The position numbers were made by a program, and so were the translations under genes. The notes beneath the pieces were generated by a model. That model was given only the letters and a program-made list of their open reading frames with translations. It had not been told where the DNA came from and did no database searches. 64,000 nucleotides of DNA from DFXE01 sp032054765. Its GTDB lineage: Bacteria > Bacteroidota > Bacteroidia > Bacteroidales > Tannerellaceae. Shown here piece by piece: positions 15,284 to 24,998 of the stretch; the first letter of the stretch is position 1; each line of letters starts with the position of its first letter. The stretch spans positions 26,965 through 90,964 of the forward strand of contig DAMBSC010000019.1 of assembly GCA_032054765.1 (NCBI GenBank). Direction: 5' to 3'.

Positions 15284-16274
15284 TATCATAAAAGGAAAAA
15301 ATATACTGGTAACGGGAGGAGCCGGATTTATAGGTTCTCATCTTTGTGAGAAACTATTGGGACTTAACAATAAAGTGGTATGTTTAGATAACTTCTCTAC
15401 CGGAAAACGGGAAAATATAGAAATGTTTCTTTCCCATCCAGATTTTACCTTGATTGAAGGAGATATCCGTTCATTAGAAACCTGCAGAAAAGCAGTGGAA
15501 GGTATGGAGTATGTACTTCATGAAGCAGCTTTAGGCTCTGTACCCCGCTCCATAAACGATCCTATCACGACTAATGAAGTCAATATTTCTGGCTTTCTGA
15601 ATATGTTGGTTGCTTCCTGTGACGCAAAAGTAAAACGTCTTATTTATGCTGCCAGTTCTTCTACTTATGGAGATTCCCTAGAACTGCCAAAGATAGAAAA
15701 TAGGATAGGAAAGCCTTTATCTCCGTATGCGGTGACTAAATACGTCAATGAATTGTATGCCGATGTCTTTGCTAAAACATATGGATTAGAAACCATTGGA
15801 TTACGGTATTTTAATGTTTTTGGACAAAGACAAGACCCGGACGGAGCCTATGCGGCAGTAATACCAAAGTTTATAAACCAGCTGCTCGAGCACAAGAGCC
15901 CTGTTGTCAATGGTAACGGAAACTATTCCAGAGACTTTACTTATATAGATAATGTCGTTCAAATAAATTTACTGGCATTATCAACTATAAATCCAAAAGC
16001 CACTAATCAGATTTATAATACAGCCTTTGGAGAAAGCACGACTTTGAATCAATTAGTGGAATATATAAAAGAATATCTGTCTGAATATGACCCTATCATT
16101 AAGGATATAAAAATCATACATGGAAAAAACAGATTAGGGGACATCTCTCATTCACTGGCAGATATCAATAAAGCGAAAGAATTATTAGGGTATCGCCCCC
16201 TATACAATATACAAAAAGGTCTAAAAGAAACTATCTATTTTTTTGTTAAAAAAAAGTATACATACTTTTCTTAA
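15270..16274 (+). CDS. NAD-dependent UDP-sugar 4-epimerase (TviC/WbpP-like)
   Basis: This 334-residue extended short-chain dehydrogenase begins at ATG 15270, where an in-frame TTG at 15267 is less likely. It shows the NAD motif NILVTGGAGFIGSHLCEKL at about 10-28, the Ser-rich AASSSTYGDS at about 127, and the catalytic SPYAVTKYVNEL (YxxxK) at about 149-161. FNVFGQRQDPDGAYAAVIP at about 177-195 is typical of the WbpP/TviC epimerases that act on N-acetylated UDP-hexosamines or their uronic acids. It follows the dehydrogenase with overlap, so the two work on the same sugar. The last codons run into a 17-bp direct repeat (16252-16289). Confidence 0.87.
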   Translation: MEDYSIIKGKNILVTGGAGFIGSHLCEKLLGLNNKVVCLDNFSTGKRENIEMFLSHPDFTLIEGDIRSLETCRKAVEGMEYVLHEAALGSVPRSINDPITTNEVNISGFLNMLVASCDAKVKRLIYAASSSTYGDSLELPKIENRIGKPLSPYAVTKYVNELYADVFAKTYGLETIGLRYFNVFGQRQDPDGAYAAVIPKFINQLLEHKSPVVNGNGNYSRDFTYIDNVVQINLLALSTINPKATNQIYNTAFGESTTLNQLVEYIKEYLSEYDPIIKDIKIIHGKNRLGDISHSLADINKAKELLGYRPLYNIQKGLKETIYFFVKKKYTYFS

Positions 16275-16289
16275 AAGTATACATACTTT
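16252..16289 (+). repeat. 17-bp direct repeat at the end of the epimerase gene
   Basis: AAAAGTATACATACTTT occurs at 16252-16268 and 16273-16289, separated by 4 nt. The first copy codes for the end of the epimerase, and the second lies just after the stop codon. It is itself nearly palindromic. The remaining gap to 16463 is AT-rich and shows no clear promoter. Confidence 0.8.
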
Positions 16290-16463
16290 CACCAAATAGC
16301 ATGAATACATTTTGAAGAAAACATACATCCGTTCTTAAAGAATCAATATCTTGCTTAATTTCTCCATTTTATAAAAAGGGATAATTTCCAAGGTAATTTA
16401 TTTAGATAACGTTATATGACAGTCAGATTCCTCACTATTTGAAATTGATAAGCCAAAAGATAT

Positions 16464-18011
16464 ATGCATAAATCTTTAAATCTATTATTAAATACTTCTT
16501 CATTATATATCAAAATCACTATTACTGCAATTACCACCTTGCTCTCCACTCGAATTGCAATTCATGCATTAGGTGTAGAAAACTTCGGTCTATATAATTT
16601 AATAGCAGGTATACTTGTAATACTTTCATTCTTGAATAGTTCATTAATGGTTTCCTCACAAAGATTTTTATCCTTTACTATCGGAGAAAATAATAATAAA
16701 AAATTAAAGAAAATATTTAATACAAGTTTATTGATCCACCTACTTATCGGATTATTATTTCTCGTATTTTGTAAGCTAATCGAGTCTTTTTTTTTTGATG
16801 GTTTTTTAGATATCCCATTTGGAATGCATGATGTTGCTATCAGAATATATAATTTAATAATTATTTCTAGTATAATAAATTTAATAACCATACCATATTC
16901 TGCGTCTATAAATGCAAGAGAAGAAATGTGGGCGTTTTCTTTATCAGAAATATTAGTAGCAGTCATGAAATTAGGTACTGCATATTCTCTTCTCTATATA
17001 AAAGGAGATCTTCTGTATATTTATACATTAGGTATAATGATTTCGATTTTTACAGGTGCGCTGACAAAGATATTTTGGTGTAATTACAGGTATAAGGAAT
17101 GTAGAATTAATATTAAAGAGATAAATGACACCTCACTAATTAAAGAAATGTTGAGATTTACCGGATGGAATACCTTAGTTTCACTAGCAAGTGTAACAAG
17201 AAATCAAGGAGTAAATATTTTGTTAAATACATTCTTTGGAACGGTTATAAATGCCGCATACGCAATTGCGAATCAAGTCAATTCATTGGTTATGACTTTT
17301 GCCACCTCTATAACCACTGTTTTCTCACCATTAATCATTAAAACTAAAGGTGAAGACAAAAATGAGAAAATGATTTCTCTTTCTATCTTCTCATCTAAAC
17401 TATCATTCCTAACATCCAGCCTTATAGCATTGCCTCTGTTGCTATATACAGATGAAATCCTATTAGTATGGTTGGAAGAAGTTCCTGCATATTCAGCCTC
17501 TTTTTGCAAATTGATTATATGTGTATATCTAATAATGCAACTCTATCCTGGTATAACAAGAGGGTTGTATGCAGAAGGCAATATTAAATGGTATCAGATC
17601 ATTGTCTCCTTTATACTTATCTCTATTTTGCCCATAGGATATTGTATTTTAAAACAAGGATTTTCACCACTATCTATCCTCTATGGCATGTTAATTATGC
17701 AATTTGCAACTTTATTGGCAACCGTTTATTCTGCACATAAAAGGATTAAATTGAATTATAAAAAATTTTTGATTAATTCGGTATTTTATCCTATTTTAAC
17801 TTATGGATTTGTATATACTTCATCATTATTTATAAACAATTATTTCCTTGATATAAAAAGTATTATATATATAATTTCCTTTTCAGTACTTATTATGAGT
17901 TTATATACACTACTATTTTATAATTTCATATTTACTATATATGAAAAAGAAACTATCAAAAATTTATTTCAGTTAATACATGAAAAAATTAATTTCAAGA
18001 ATAATAAATAA
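16464..18011 (+). CDS. Polysaccharide repeat-unit flippase (Wzx-like)
   Basis: The 515-residue integral membrane protein has 12-14 hydrophobic helices. Its N-terminal SLYIKITITAITTLLSTRIA leads into ALGVENFGLYNLIAGI, the usual beginning of polysaccharide flippases of the MATE/MOP superfamily (the Wzx and RfbX type). It should move undecaprenyl-linked repeat units across the inner membrane. Its position next to a Wzy-like polymerase and before the Wza/Wzc export genes supports a Wzx/Wzy-dependent pathway. The reading frame overlaps the next gene by 32 nt. Base composition becomes strongly AT-rich from here. Family assignment rests on topology and the N-terminal pattern. Confidence 0.85.
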   Translation: MHKSLNLLLNTSSLYIKITITAITTLLSTRIAIHALGVENFGLYNLIAGILVILSFLNSSLMVSSQRFLSFTIGENNNKKLKKIFNTSLLIHLLIGLLFLVFCKLIESFFFDGFLDIPFGMHDVAIRIYNLIIISSIINLITIPYSASINAREEMWAFSLSEILVAVMKLGTAYSLLYIKGDLLYIYTLGIMISIFTGALTKIFWCNYRYKECRINIKEINDTSLIKEMLRFTGWNTLVSLASVTRNQGVNILLNTFFGTVINAAYAIANQVNSLVMTFATSITTVFSPLIIKTKGEDKNEKMISLSIFSSKLSFLTSSLIALPLLLYTDEILLVWLEEVPAYSASFCKLIICVYLIMQLYPGITRGLYAEGNIKWYQIIVSFILISILPIGYCILKQGFSPLSILYGMLIMQFATLLATVYSAHKRIKLNYKKFLINSVFYPILTYGFVYTSSLFINNYFLDIKSIIYIISFSVLIMSLYTLLFYNFIFTIYEKETIKNLFQLIHEKINFKNNK

Positions 18012-18612
18012 AATACAATTTATTAGGAATTCACCTAATGTAGTATTAAAAGGGAAAGGACAAACTTTTTACATGAATTCTAAAGTGTCACTTAAAAGTG
18101 GATCAAATAAGACTGATATAATAATATCTAGCAACACAAGAATATATGGTTTGCTAACTTCCTCTAATGGTGGTAAAATAACAGTTCATGAATATGTACA
18201 TATCGGACCCAAATCCAAAATATTATCAGTGAATTCAATTATTATTGGAGCCTACACCGGCATTGGACAAAATGTTACAATTGTCGATAATAATTATCAT
18301 CCAATTAATCCGGCAGATAGAAGATATATGAGAAAAACAAAAGCAGGATCTTACGAACGAAGTTGGGAACATTCAGCCTCTGCACCAATAATAATAGGTG
18401 AAAATGTTTGGATTGGTGAGAATGCTAGGATATGTAAAGGAGTATCCATAGGAGACAATTCAATAGTAGGAGCTTGTTCGGTAGTGACAAAAGATATACC
18501 TCCAAATGCTATTGTAGTAGGGAATCCAGCTAGAATAGTTAAGGTTGATATAGATAAATATACATATTCAATATTTAACCACGAAACAAAAAAAGAAAAT
18601 CTCATAAAATAA
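17980..18612 (+). CDS. Hexapeptide-repeat O/N-acyltransferase
   Basis: The 210-residue protein carries left-handed beta-helix hexapeptide repeats. These include IGPKSKILSVNSIIIGAYTG at about 73-92 and IIIGENVWIGENARICKGV at about 136-154, with SVVTKDIPPNAIVVGNPARI at about 167-186. The loop with NNYHPI around residue 107 holds the catalytic His typical of acetyltransferases. It should transfer an acetyl group from acetyl-CoA to a sugar or a sugar nucleotide of the repeat unit. The ATG at 17980 lies within the end of the flippase gene, which suggests translational coupling. Whether the product is O- or N-acetylated cannot be told. Confidence 0.85.
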   Translation: MKKLISRIINKIQFIRNSPNVVLKGKGQTFYMNSKVSLKSGSNKTDIIISSNTRIYGLLTSSNGGKITVHEYVHIGPKSKILSVNSIIIGAYTGIGQNVTIVDNNYHPINPADRRYMRKTKAGSYERSWEHSASAPIIIGENVWIGENARICKGVSIGDNSIVGACSVVTKDIPPNAIVVGNPARIVKVDIDKYTYSIFNHETKKENLIK

Positions 18613-18627
18613 ACAATCAATAATAAA

Positions 18628-19782
18628 GTGGTGAATTCTATTAAGAAAATAGAAATATTTATCATATCCTCATTTTCGTTTTTCCTAGCTTTTGGGAAAT
18701 TTGACCCTTTTGGATCTAATTCTTTATATTTTAATATATTAACAATTATGTCTATAATTGTTATATACACCTTTTCAAATAAAAAAAATTTATTTTCAAG
18801 CAATTATGTAAGTCAATATGTGATATTATTAACGATCTCAATATTCTTTCTTTTATCTAGTATAAAATATGGAAAAAGCTTTAATACAATAAATCCTTTA
18901 AATATAAAGTATATATTATGTATCTCAATATATATTTTTTTTTCGTATGAATTTTCAAAAGATAATAAATTAAAATATTATTCAATCTTATTTTTTAGTA
19001 TATCTTGTGGCATTATTTCATTATTCTATTATTTAGGTCTATTTAATAATCATGTCTTATTCAATAATGGTAGATTATTGTTATTTAATGAAAATCCAAA
19101 TTCAATTAGTTCACGTTTTTCTATTGGATTTGCTATACTCTATTTCAATATTTTAAATGATCCTCTAAAATTAGGAAAAAAAAAATATTCCTTATGCATA
19201 TTTTTACTACCAATAATATCATTAATTATAGATACTGGATCAAGAGGATCATTTATTATATTGATAATATCATTCATATTCTTGACTTTATTATCAAAAG
19301 TTAAAAAAATATATATTATTATATTTACCCTAATGATATTCCCTTACATTTACAAATTAATAGAAAATTCATCAATGATCAATAGATTTGAAATGAAAGA
19401 TATAACTGGCGGAAGAGAAATTATTTGGAGTATTACTAGTGAAATTGCACAAAATAATATTTTTGGTATAGGAGAAGAAGGATATTCAATTGAAATGATT
19501 AAAATAATAAATAAAGTAAAAGATCCTCACAATATTTTTTTATACATTTTAGTTTGTGGTGGAATAATAAGTCTTTTACTTTTTATGATATTTCTTACAA
19601 TTCTTATAAAAAAAAGCCACAAACAACTATTAGAAAAAAATCCTCTCCCTCTGGTGCTACTTATACTCTTATTATTTCTAATGTCAAAAACAGGGGGAGT
19701 TCTTACATACTTAATTATGTGGTATTTTTTATCATACATAAACAGTTATAATTCTACAATCATAAATATCAATGACAAATAA
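18628..19782 (+). CDS. O-antigen/capsule polymerase (Wzy-like)
   Basis: The 384-residue protein has about ten to eleven membrane helices. A periplasmic loop between the later helices carries GGREIIWSITSEIAQNNIFG and GIGEEGYSIEMIKIINKVKD at about 258-292, then HNIFLYILVCGGIISL at about 294-309. The pattern of GR, an intervening helix and HN in a large loop is typical of Wzy/WaaL proteins of the O-antigen ligase family. It is the only such protein in the locus, so polymerase rather than ligase is the better call. The start is a GTG at 18628, with a second GTG right after it. Sequence is extremely AT-rich, as usual for polymerase genes. Confidence 0.8.
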   Translation: MVNSIKKIEIFIISSFSFFLAFGKFDPFGSNSLYFNILTIMSIIVIYTFSNKKNLFSSNYVSQYVILLTISIFFLLSSIKYGKSFNTINPLNIKYILCISIYIFFSYEFSKDNKLKYYSILFFSISCGIISLFYYLGLFNNHVLFNNGRLLLFNENPNSISSRFSIGFAILYFNILNDPLKLGKKKYSLCIFLLPIISLIIDTGSRGSFIILIISFIFLTLLSKVKKIYIIIFTLMIFPYIYKLIENSSMINRFEMKDITGGREIIWSITSEIAQNNIFGIGEEGYSIEMIKIINKVKDPHNIFLYILVCGGIISLLLFMIFLTILIKKSHKQLLEKNPLPLVLLILLLFLMSKTGGVLTYLIMWYFLSYINSYNSTIININDK

Positions 19783-20938
19783 AAATATAACATTATTAGT
19801 TTCATGGAATATAATTAAATATAAAAACAAATATTTTTTGACTTCAACTCATTATATATATTTGCAATATCTTGTTATGAAATTGAATTACTCTCATATA
19901 TATATAATTAGTCCAGTAAAAGAAAATGAAACAAATGTACCAAATAAAACAAAAATAAAATTCAACAATGTACATGTTATTGAACTCCCATATTCAACCA
20001 GCTATATTTCCGCTTTAAAAAATATATATAGCTATTATACAATATTAAAAAAGATATCGAAAGTAACAAATATTTTCTACTGCAGAGTTCCGGATCCATT
20101 CTCATGGATGCCACAATTAATATTTAAGAAAAAAACAATTATGCATTATGTAGGTGATTCTATTGAAGTAATAAAAAACAATGAAAATTGGAATATTATA
20201 AGGAAAACAATAATGATTATTGGCTATCTTCCAGATTTATTGTTAACAATTTTAGCCTCAAAAAAATCTATAGTATATACAAATGGAATTCATATTCATA
20301 ATAAATTATTAAAATACAAAATCGATTCAAAAGTAGTAATATCATCTACAATCAATAGTAATTCATTAATAAACAATCCAATAATTAACAAAAGATCTAA
20401 AGATCGCGTAAAATTGATTTATTTAGGGCATATAAGATATTCAAAAGGTATAAATTGCTTAATAAATCTATTAAACTTAATGAAAAAATGCTGTTTTGAT
20501 TTCATTTTTAATATAGTTGGAGATGGAGAGATGTATGACATACTCCATAAACATATCATAACCAATGATTTAACTGAAAAAGTAGTCTTATATGGTTTTA
20601 TTAATGACCGAAAAAAAATAAAAAAGATTATACAGGAATCCGATTTATTTATCTTTCCATCCTTATCTGAAGGTTCTCCTAGAGTAATAATTGAAGCAAT
20701 GGCCTGGGGGACTCCTGTAATTTCGACTCCAGTCGGATCGTTACCATTTTGTTTTGAAGATAAAAAGGAAATTAGATATTTCGATTTTGATAATTATTTT
20801 AAAGCATTTGAAATTATTAAAGAGTATACTTCAAATGAATTTGAGTTTAATTTGTTAAGATATAATGCCTATAACAAAATAAAAAAAGAGTTTACTATTG
20901 AAAATTTTTTATCTCAGATCTTTAATTATGATACATAA
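19772..20938 (+). CDS. Glycosyltransferase family 4 protein
   Basis: The 388-residue protein has the GT-B fold layout. A divergent N-terminal acceptor domain is followed by a donor-binding domain that begins at about residue 210 (DRVKLIYLGHIRYSKGINCL). The EX7E motif is visible as EGSPRVIIEAMAWGTPVIST at about 302-321, where the two glutamates contact the nucleotide sugar. It should add one sugar to the lipid-linked repeat unit on the cytoplasmic face of the inner membrane, with retention of configuration. The start codon overlaps the polymerase gene by 11 nt. The sugar added cannot be predicted from sequence. Confidence 0.87.
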   Translation: MTNKNITLLVSWNIIKYKNKYFLTSTHYIYLQYLVMKLNYSHIYIISPVKENETNVPNKTKIKFNNVHVIELPYSTSYISALKNIYSYYTILKKISKVTNIFYCRVPDPFSWMPQLIFKKKTIMHYVGDSIEVIKNNENWNIIRKTIMIIGYLPDLLLTILASKKSIVYTNGIHIHNKLLKYKIDSKVVISSTINSNSLINNPIINKRSKDRVKLIYLGHIRYSKGINCLINLLNLMKKCCFDFIFNIVGDGEMYDILHKHIITNDLTEKVVLYGFINDRKKIKKIIQESDLFIFPSLSEGSPRVIIEAMAWGTPVISTPVGSLPFCFEDKKEIRYFDFDNYFKAFEIIKEYTSNEFEFNLLRYNAYNKIKKEFTIENFLSQIFNYDT

Positions 20939-21440
20939 ATTATTATTAATTTATTCCTTGCTAGTTCGTTTTTGTTGTTTTTTCTTTCCGGACATTCCTG
21001 TTTTTATGAAATTCAGAGGTTTTTTATATGGTTTAGGTATGAGAAAATGTGGGAAGAACTTGCAAATAACTCATGATGCCATTCTTAAATGTCTCCAAAA
21101 TATTTCGTTTGGCAGTAACTGTTTTGTTGGTAATAGTTCTATAATAATGGGTAGGGGAGAAATAATAATTGAAGACGAAGTATTAATAGGTCCACATGTT
21201 GTGATTGTAAGTAGTAATCATGTTCTTTTAAATGGTTCTTTTAGATATGGAGTTGGTGACTTAGGATGTATTAAAATAAGAAAGGGTAGTTGGATAGCTG
21301 CAAACTCAACACTTCAAAGAAACTCAGAACTTCCATCCTCATCTGTACTTTCAGCTAATAGTTTCTTAAACAAGAAATTCTTTCAATCCAACTCCATATA
21401 TGGTGGAGTACCTGCTATCTTTATAAGATCCATAAAATAA
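20928..21440 (+). CDS. Hexapeptide-repeat acyltransferase
   Basis: The frame is open from a TTG at 20898, but the ATG at 20928 (MIHKLLLIYSLLV) overlaps the preceding stop by 11 nt and is the likely start, giving 170 residues. Hexapeptide-type repeats run from about residue 55 (FGSNCFVGNSSIIMGRGEII) through VLIGPHVVIVSSNHVLLNG to the C-terminal IYGGVPAIFIRS. The SSNH segment at about 99 gives the probable catalytic His. The N-terminal hydrophobic segment suggests membrane contact. It is probably a second O-acetyltransferase that decorates the repeat unit. WcaF-like proteins are the nearest recalled group. Confidence 0.8.
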   Translation: MIHKLLLIYSLLVRFCCFFFPDIPVFMKFRGFLYGLGMRKCGKNLQITHDAILKCLQNISFGSNCFVGNSSIIMGRGEIIIEDEVLIGPHVVIVSSNHVLLNGSFRYGVGDLGCIKIRKGSWIAANSTLQRNSELPSSSVLSANSFLNKKFFQSNSIYGGVPAIFIRSIK

Positions 21441-21464
21441 AAAATAACCACTACTAATAAAAAA

Positions 21465-22751
21465 ATGTATAGATATATATATTTAATTGGGATAAGAAAA
21501 CGTAACCCAAATTTACTTTCACATTACAATTTATTAAAAAATAGTGAAAACTGGAATTTAGAAAAATTAAAAGCATATCAATTAGACAAACTCATACAAT
21601 TTCTAGATTTTTCAAACAAATATTCTCCATATTATAACAATATTTTCAATAAAATATCTTTGAATTTAAAAAAAATAAATTCAATAGAAGATATAAAAAT
21701 GATTCCTACAATAAGTAAAACGACATTGCTAGAATATAACAAAGATATTCATTCAAAATATTATTTCAAAAAAAGATTTCTTTCAGAAACGTCAGGAAGT
21801 ACAGGAGAGGTACTAATATTTTATAAAAATGAAGAGTGGGACTCATTTAACAGAGCATCAATGTTTAGAGGATATAGTTGGTATAATGTAAATCCTTGGG
21901 ATAAAAACGGATATTTTTGGGGATACAATTTTGATAATAAATCCAAAGTAAAAACATTTATAGAAGATTTTTTGCAGAACAGATTTAGAATATTTTCATA
22001 TAATTATAAAGAAATAAAAAAGTTTTCATATAAATTGAGAAATGCATTATTTTTAAGTGGATATTCTTCTATGATATATGAAGTTTCCAAAATAATTAAT
22101 GAATTAGGATTAAATGGAGAATACCAGCTAAAAATGATTAAAGGAACCTCTGAAAAAATTTATGATTCTTACCAAGATGAGGTAAAAAAAGCTTTCGGAT
22201 CAAAAATTATCAGTGAATATGGAGCTTCCGAATCTGGTCTAATTGCTTTCGAATGTCCAGAAGGAGGTAATATGCATATAAATATGGAAAATTTAATAGT
22301 TGAAGAAGAAAAAGGAGAAATAATTGTAACCAACCTTATCTCTCATTCATTTCCAATAATACGATATAAATTAGGAGACTACATAAAGTTAATGCCTGAA
22401 GGATTTAAATGTAAATGCGGAAGATCGCACCCTATAATTTCAGATGTATTAGGGAGAACAGGAAAAAATATAATTGGATTTAAAAATATTTATCCAAGTT
22501 TGACATTTTATTATGTTTTTAAAAATTTATCAACAAAACATCAGATATATTTAAACTACCAAGCCATTCAAACAACAAAAGGTGAAATAATTTTAAAAAT
22601 AGAGCAAAATGAAGACGCAAATCTTTTAATATTAAAAAGAGAACTATTCAAATATTTCAAGGATGACATCAATTTCAACATATTATGGGGAAAGAAACTA
22701 CACAAAATGAATGGAAAATTAAAAGATTTTTTAACATATATAGATAAATAG
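21465..22751 (+). CDS. CapK/PaaK-like AMP-binding protein
   Basis: The 428-residue protein belongs to the group annotated phenylacetate-CoA ligase-like or CapK, often found in capsule loci. The adenylate-forming loop is visible as LSETSGSTGEVLIFY at about 106-120, and the second core motif as SEYGASESGLIAFECPEG at about 246-263. A Cys/His pattern (CKCGRSHP at about 317-324) precedes VLGRTGKNI. It may activate an acid as an adenylate and attach it to a sugar, amino sugar or carrier, for example adding an amino acid or other acyl group to the polysaccharide. Its biochemical role in capsule loci is not established. It sits between an acyltransferase and a glycosyltransferase. Confidence 0.78.
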   Translation: MYRYIYLIGIRKRNPNLLSHYNLLKNSENWNLEKLKAYQLDKLIQFLDFSNKYSPYYNNIFNKISLNLKKINSIEDIKMIPTISKTTLLEYNKDIHSKYYFKKRFLSETSGSTGEVLIFYKNEEWDSFNRASMFRGYSWYNVNPWDKNGYFWGYNFDNKSKVKTFIEDFLQNRFRIFSYNYKEIKKFSYKLRNALFLSGYSSMIYEVSKIINELGLNGEYQLKMIKGTSEKIYDSYQDEVKKAFGSKIISEYGASESGLIAFECPEGGNMHINMENLIVEEEKGEIIVTNLISHSFPIIRYKLGDYIKLMPEGFKCKCGRSHPIISDVLGRTGKNIIGFKNIYPSLTFYYVFKNLSTKHQIYLNYQAIQTTKGEIILKIEQNEDANLLILKRELFKYFKDDINFNILWGKKLHKMNGKLKDFLTYIDK

Positions 22752-22758
22752 AATAAAC

Positions 22759-23763
22759 ATGATTTCAATAATTTGTCCAGTATATAATGAAGAAAAATAT
22801 ATAAATATATTCATAAAATCTATATTAAAACAAGATTATTTAAAAAAAAGATTTGAAATACTGTTCATAGATGGACAAAGCAATGATAATACTAGAAATA
22901 TAATCAAGAAATATATAAATAGCAATATCAGATTGTTAAATAATCCTAAAAGAAATGTATCGAGTGCAATGAATATTGGTATTAAAGAGTCAAAAGGTGA
23001 CATAGTAATACGTTTAGATGCACATTCAATATATCCTTCAAATTATATTTCTACATTAGTATATTTTCTATTTAAATTAGAAGCTGATAATGTAGGAGGA
23101 AGATGCATAACACTACCTGCAAAAAATCGGATAATATGTCAAGCAATAGCATTGGCAATAAGTAGTCCATTTGGCGTTGGAAATTCTCATTTTCGCATTG
23201 GTAAAAAAGAAATTAGAAAAGTAGATACAGTTCCATTTGGTTGTTTTAGAAAATCTTTATTTGTTAAGGTTGGTTTTTATGATGAAGAATTGATTCGTAA
23301 TCAAGATGATGAATTAAATGCAAGAATAATAAAAAATGGTGGTAGTATATATCTCATACCTTTTTTAAATATAAAATATTACGCTCGAAGTAGCATACAA
23401 AAAATTGCAAAAATGTTTTACCAATATGGACTATTTAAACCACTAGTAAATAAAAAGATAGGAAAAATAACAACATATCGACAACTATTCCCAGCACTTT
23501 TTTTTAGTGGGCAAATTTTAGGGTTTCTCTTATCTCCCTTTTTTCCCTCTATTTTTATTGTCTATTTTATCGTCACATTCCTATATTTTTCAATTTCAAT
23601 ATATTATTCAATACATATTTCTATAAAAAAAAAGAAATATAGTTTATCTCTAATACTCCCATATATATTTTTTATAATCCATATAAGTTATGGATTTGGT
23701 TACTGGCACGGAATCTTTAAAATATTGTTAAATAAATCTTTTAATGTAGAAATTAATCGATAG
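22759..23763 (+). CDS. Glycosyltransferase family 2 protein
   Basis: The 334-residue protein opens with the GT-A motif MISIICPVYNEEKYINIFIK, followed by ILFIDGQSNDNTRNIIKKYI at about 35-54 and the metal-binding RLDAHSIYPSNYI at about 91-103. The acceptor-side motif RNQDDELNARI lies at about 180. Two to three C-terminal hydrophobic helices (about 245-320) should anchor it in the inner membrane, as in family members related to ExoA and hyaluronan-type enzymes. It should transfer a sugar to the lipid-linked intermediate with inversion. The sugar is unknown. The gene is 7 nt from its upstream neighbour and 5 nt from the downstream one. Confidence 0.87.
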   Translation: MISIICPVYNEEKYINIFIKSILKQDYLKKRFEILFIDGQSNDNTRNIIKKYINSNIRLLNNPKRNVSSAMNIGIKESKGDIVIRLDAHSIYPSNYISTLVYFLFKLEADNVGGRCITLPAKNRIICQAIALAISSPFGVGNSHFRIGKKEIRKVDTVPFGCFRKSLFVKVGFYDEELIRNQDDELNARIIKNGGSIYLIPFLNIKYYARSSIQKIAKMFYQYGLFKPLVNKKIGKITTYRQLFPALFFSGQILGFLLSPFFPSIFIVYFIVTFLYFSISIYYSIHISIKKKKYSLSLILPYIFFIIHISYGFGYWHGIFKILLNKSFNVEINR

Positions 23764-23768
23764 AAGAT

Positions 23769-24998
23769 ATGAATATACCATTTTCACCGCCATATATTGA
23801 TGATTGTATCATAGATGAAGTTGTAGATACATTACGATCAGGCTGGATTACTACTGGACCTAAAGTGAAGGCATTAGAAGAAGAAACCAAATCACTAACA
23901 GGTGCAAAAGAAGTTCTTTGTGTAAATTCGTGGACCTCAGGAGCAATAATGATTCTTCGATGGTTTGGTGTAGAGAAAGAGGATGAAGTTATCATTCCAG
24001 CATATAGTTATTGTGCAACAGCTTTAGCTGTACTTCATGCAGGTGCAAAAGTAATCATGGTTGATTGCGGAAAAGATTTTAATATCTCATTAGAAGCTAT
24101 AAGGAAAGCCATCACCCCTAAAACCAAGGTAATTATACCAGTTGATATTGCAGGTTTTCCATGTGATTATGAAAAAATATTATCTTTAATCCAGGAACCA
24201 AAAATACAATCCATATTTCAACCCACAACTTCCATTCAAAAAAAAATAAATCGTATATTAATAATAAATGACGCTGCACATTCCTTAGGCGCTTTTTTTA
24301 AAAAAGGACAACAGACCGGAAGTGGAACTGATATTACAATTTTTTCATTCCATGCAGTTAAAAATATAACAACAGCAGAGGGAGGAGCTATATGCCTGAA
24401 TATGCCTGCCCCATTCAATAACAATGAATTATACAAAGAATTGCGTCGAATGACATTAAATTGTCAAACAAAAGATGCTTTAACAAAATCAAAAGCTTGT
24501 GAATGGAAATATGATATTGCTGGAATGGGAATGAAAATCAATATGGCTGATATTAATGCAGCAATAGGTCTAGCTCAAATACGTTCCTATTCTAAATTAC
24601 TAAAAAAGAGAAAATATATTTTTGAATATTATAACAATTTTTTTAGAAAAAAGGAATGGGCCATTATTCCCCCATCTATTGAAGATGATAGAGAAACCTC
24701 ATATCATATTTATGCTTTACGTATCAAAGGATTTAGTGAATCACAACGTGATCAAATGATTGAAAATATTAGCAAAAAAGGCGTTGCTGTAAATGTTCAC
24801 TTTATACCAATTCCCATGCTTTCTTTTTTTAGAGATTTGCATTATAATATTACAAATTATCCAGAATCTTACAACAACTATAAATGTGAAATATCGTTAC
24901 CTATTTATCCACAACTAAATAATAAAGAATTAGATTATATAATATATACAGTCAAATTAGCTTATGAAACTACAGTCAATAATAATACGTATTTTTGA
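23769..24998 (+). CDS. DegT/DnrJ/EryC1/StrS-family sugar aminotransferase
   Basis: This 409-residue PLP enzyme transfers an amino group from glutamate to a keto sugar nucleotide. It begins with NIPFSPPYIDDCIIDEVVDT and has RSGWITTGPKVKALEEE at about 23-39. The PLP-binding lysine is in FSFHAVKNITTAEGGAICL at about 194-212, and the aspartate in LIINDAAHSLGAFF is at about 164-177. FNMADINAAIG-type residues occur as INMADINAAIGLAQI at about 257-271. It probably aminates the 4-keto sugar made by the CapD/WbpM-like dehydratase, giving a 4-amino sugar that the acyltransferases could acetylate. The insertion IQEPKIQSIFQPTTSIQKKI at about 141-160 is somewhat long. The gene overlaps the next by 35 nt. 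Confidence 0.88.
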   Translation: MNIPFSPPYIDDCIIDEVVDTLRSGWITTGPKVKALEEETKSLTGAKEVLCVNSWTSGAIMILRWFGVEKEDEVIIPAYSYCATALAVLHAGAKVIMVDCGKDFNISLEAIRKAITPKTKVIIPVDIAGFPCDYEKILSLIQEPKIQSIFQPTTSIQKKINRILIINDAAHSLGAFFKKGQQTGSGTDITIFSFHAVKNITTAEGGAICLNMPAPFNNNELYKELRRMTLNCQTKDALTKSKACEWKYDIAGMGMKINMADINAAIGLAQIRSYSKLLKKRKYIFEYYNNFFRKKEWAIIPPSIEDDRETSYHIYALRIKGFSESQRDQMIENISKKGVAVNVHFIPIPMLSFFRDLHYNITNYPESYNNYKCEISLPIYPQLNNKELDYIIYTVKLAYETTVNNNTYF

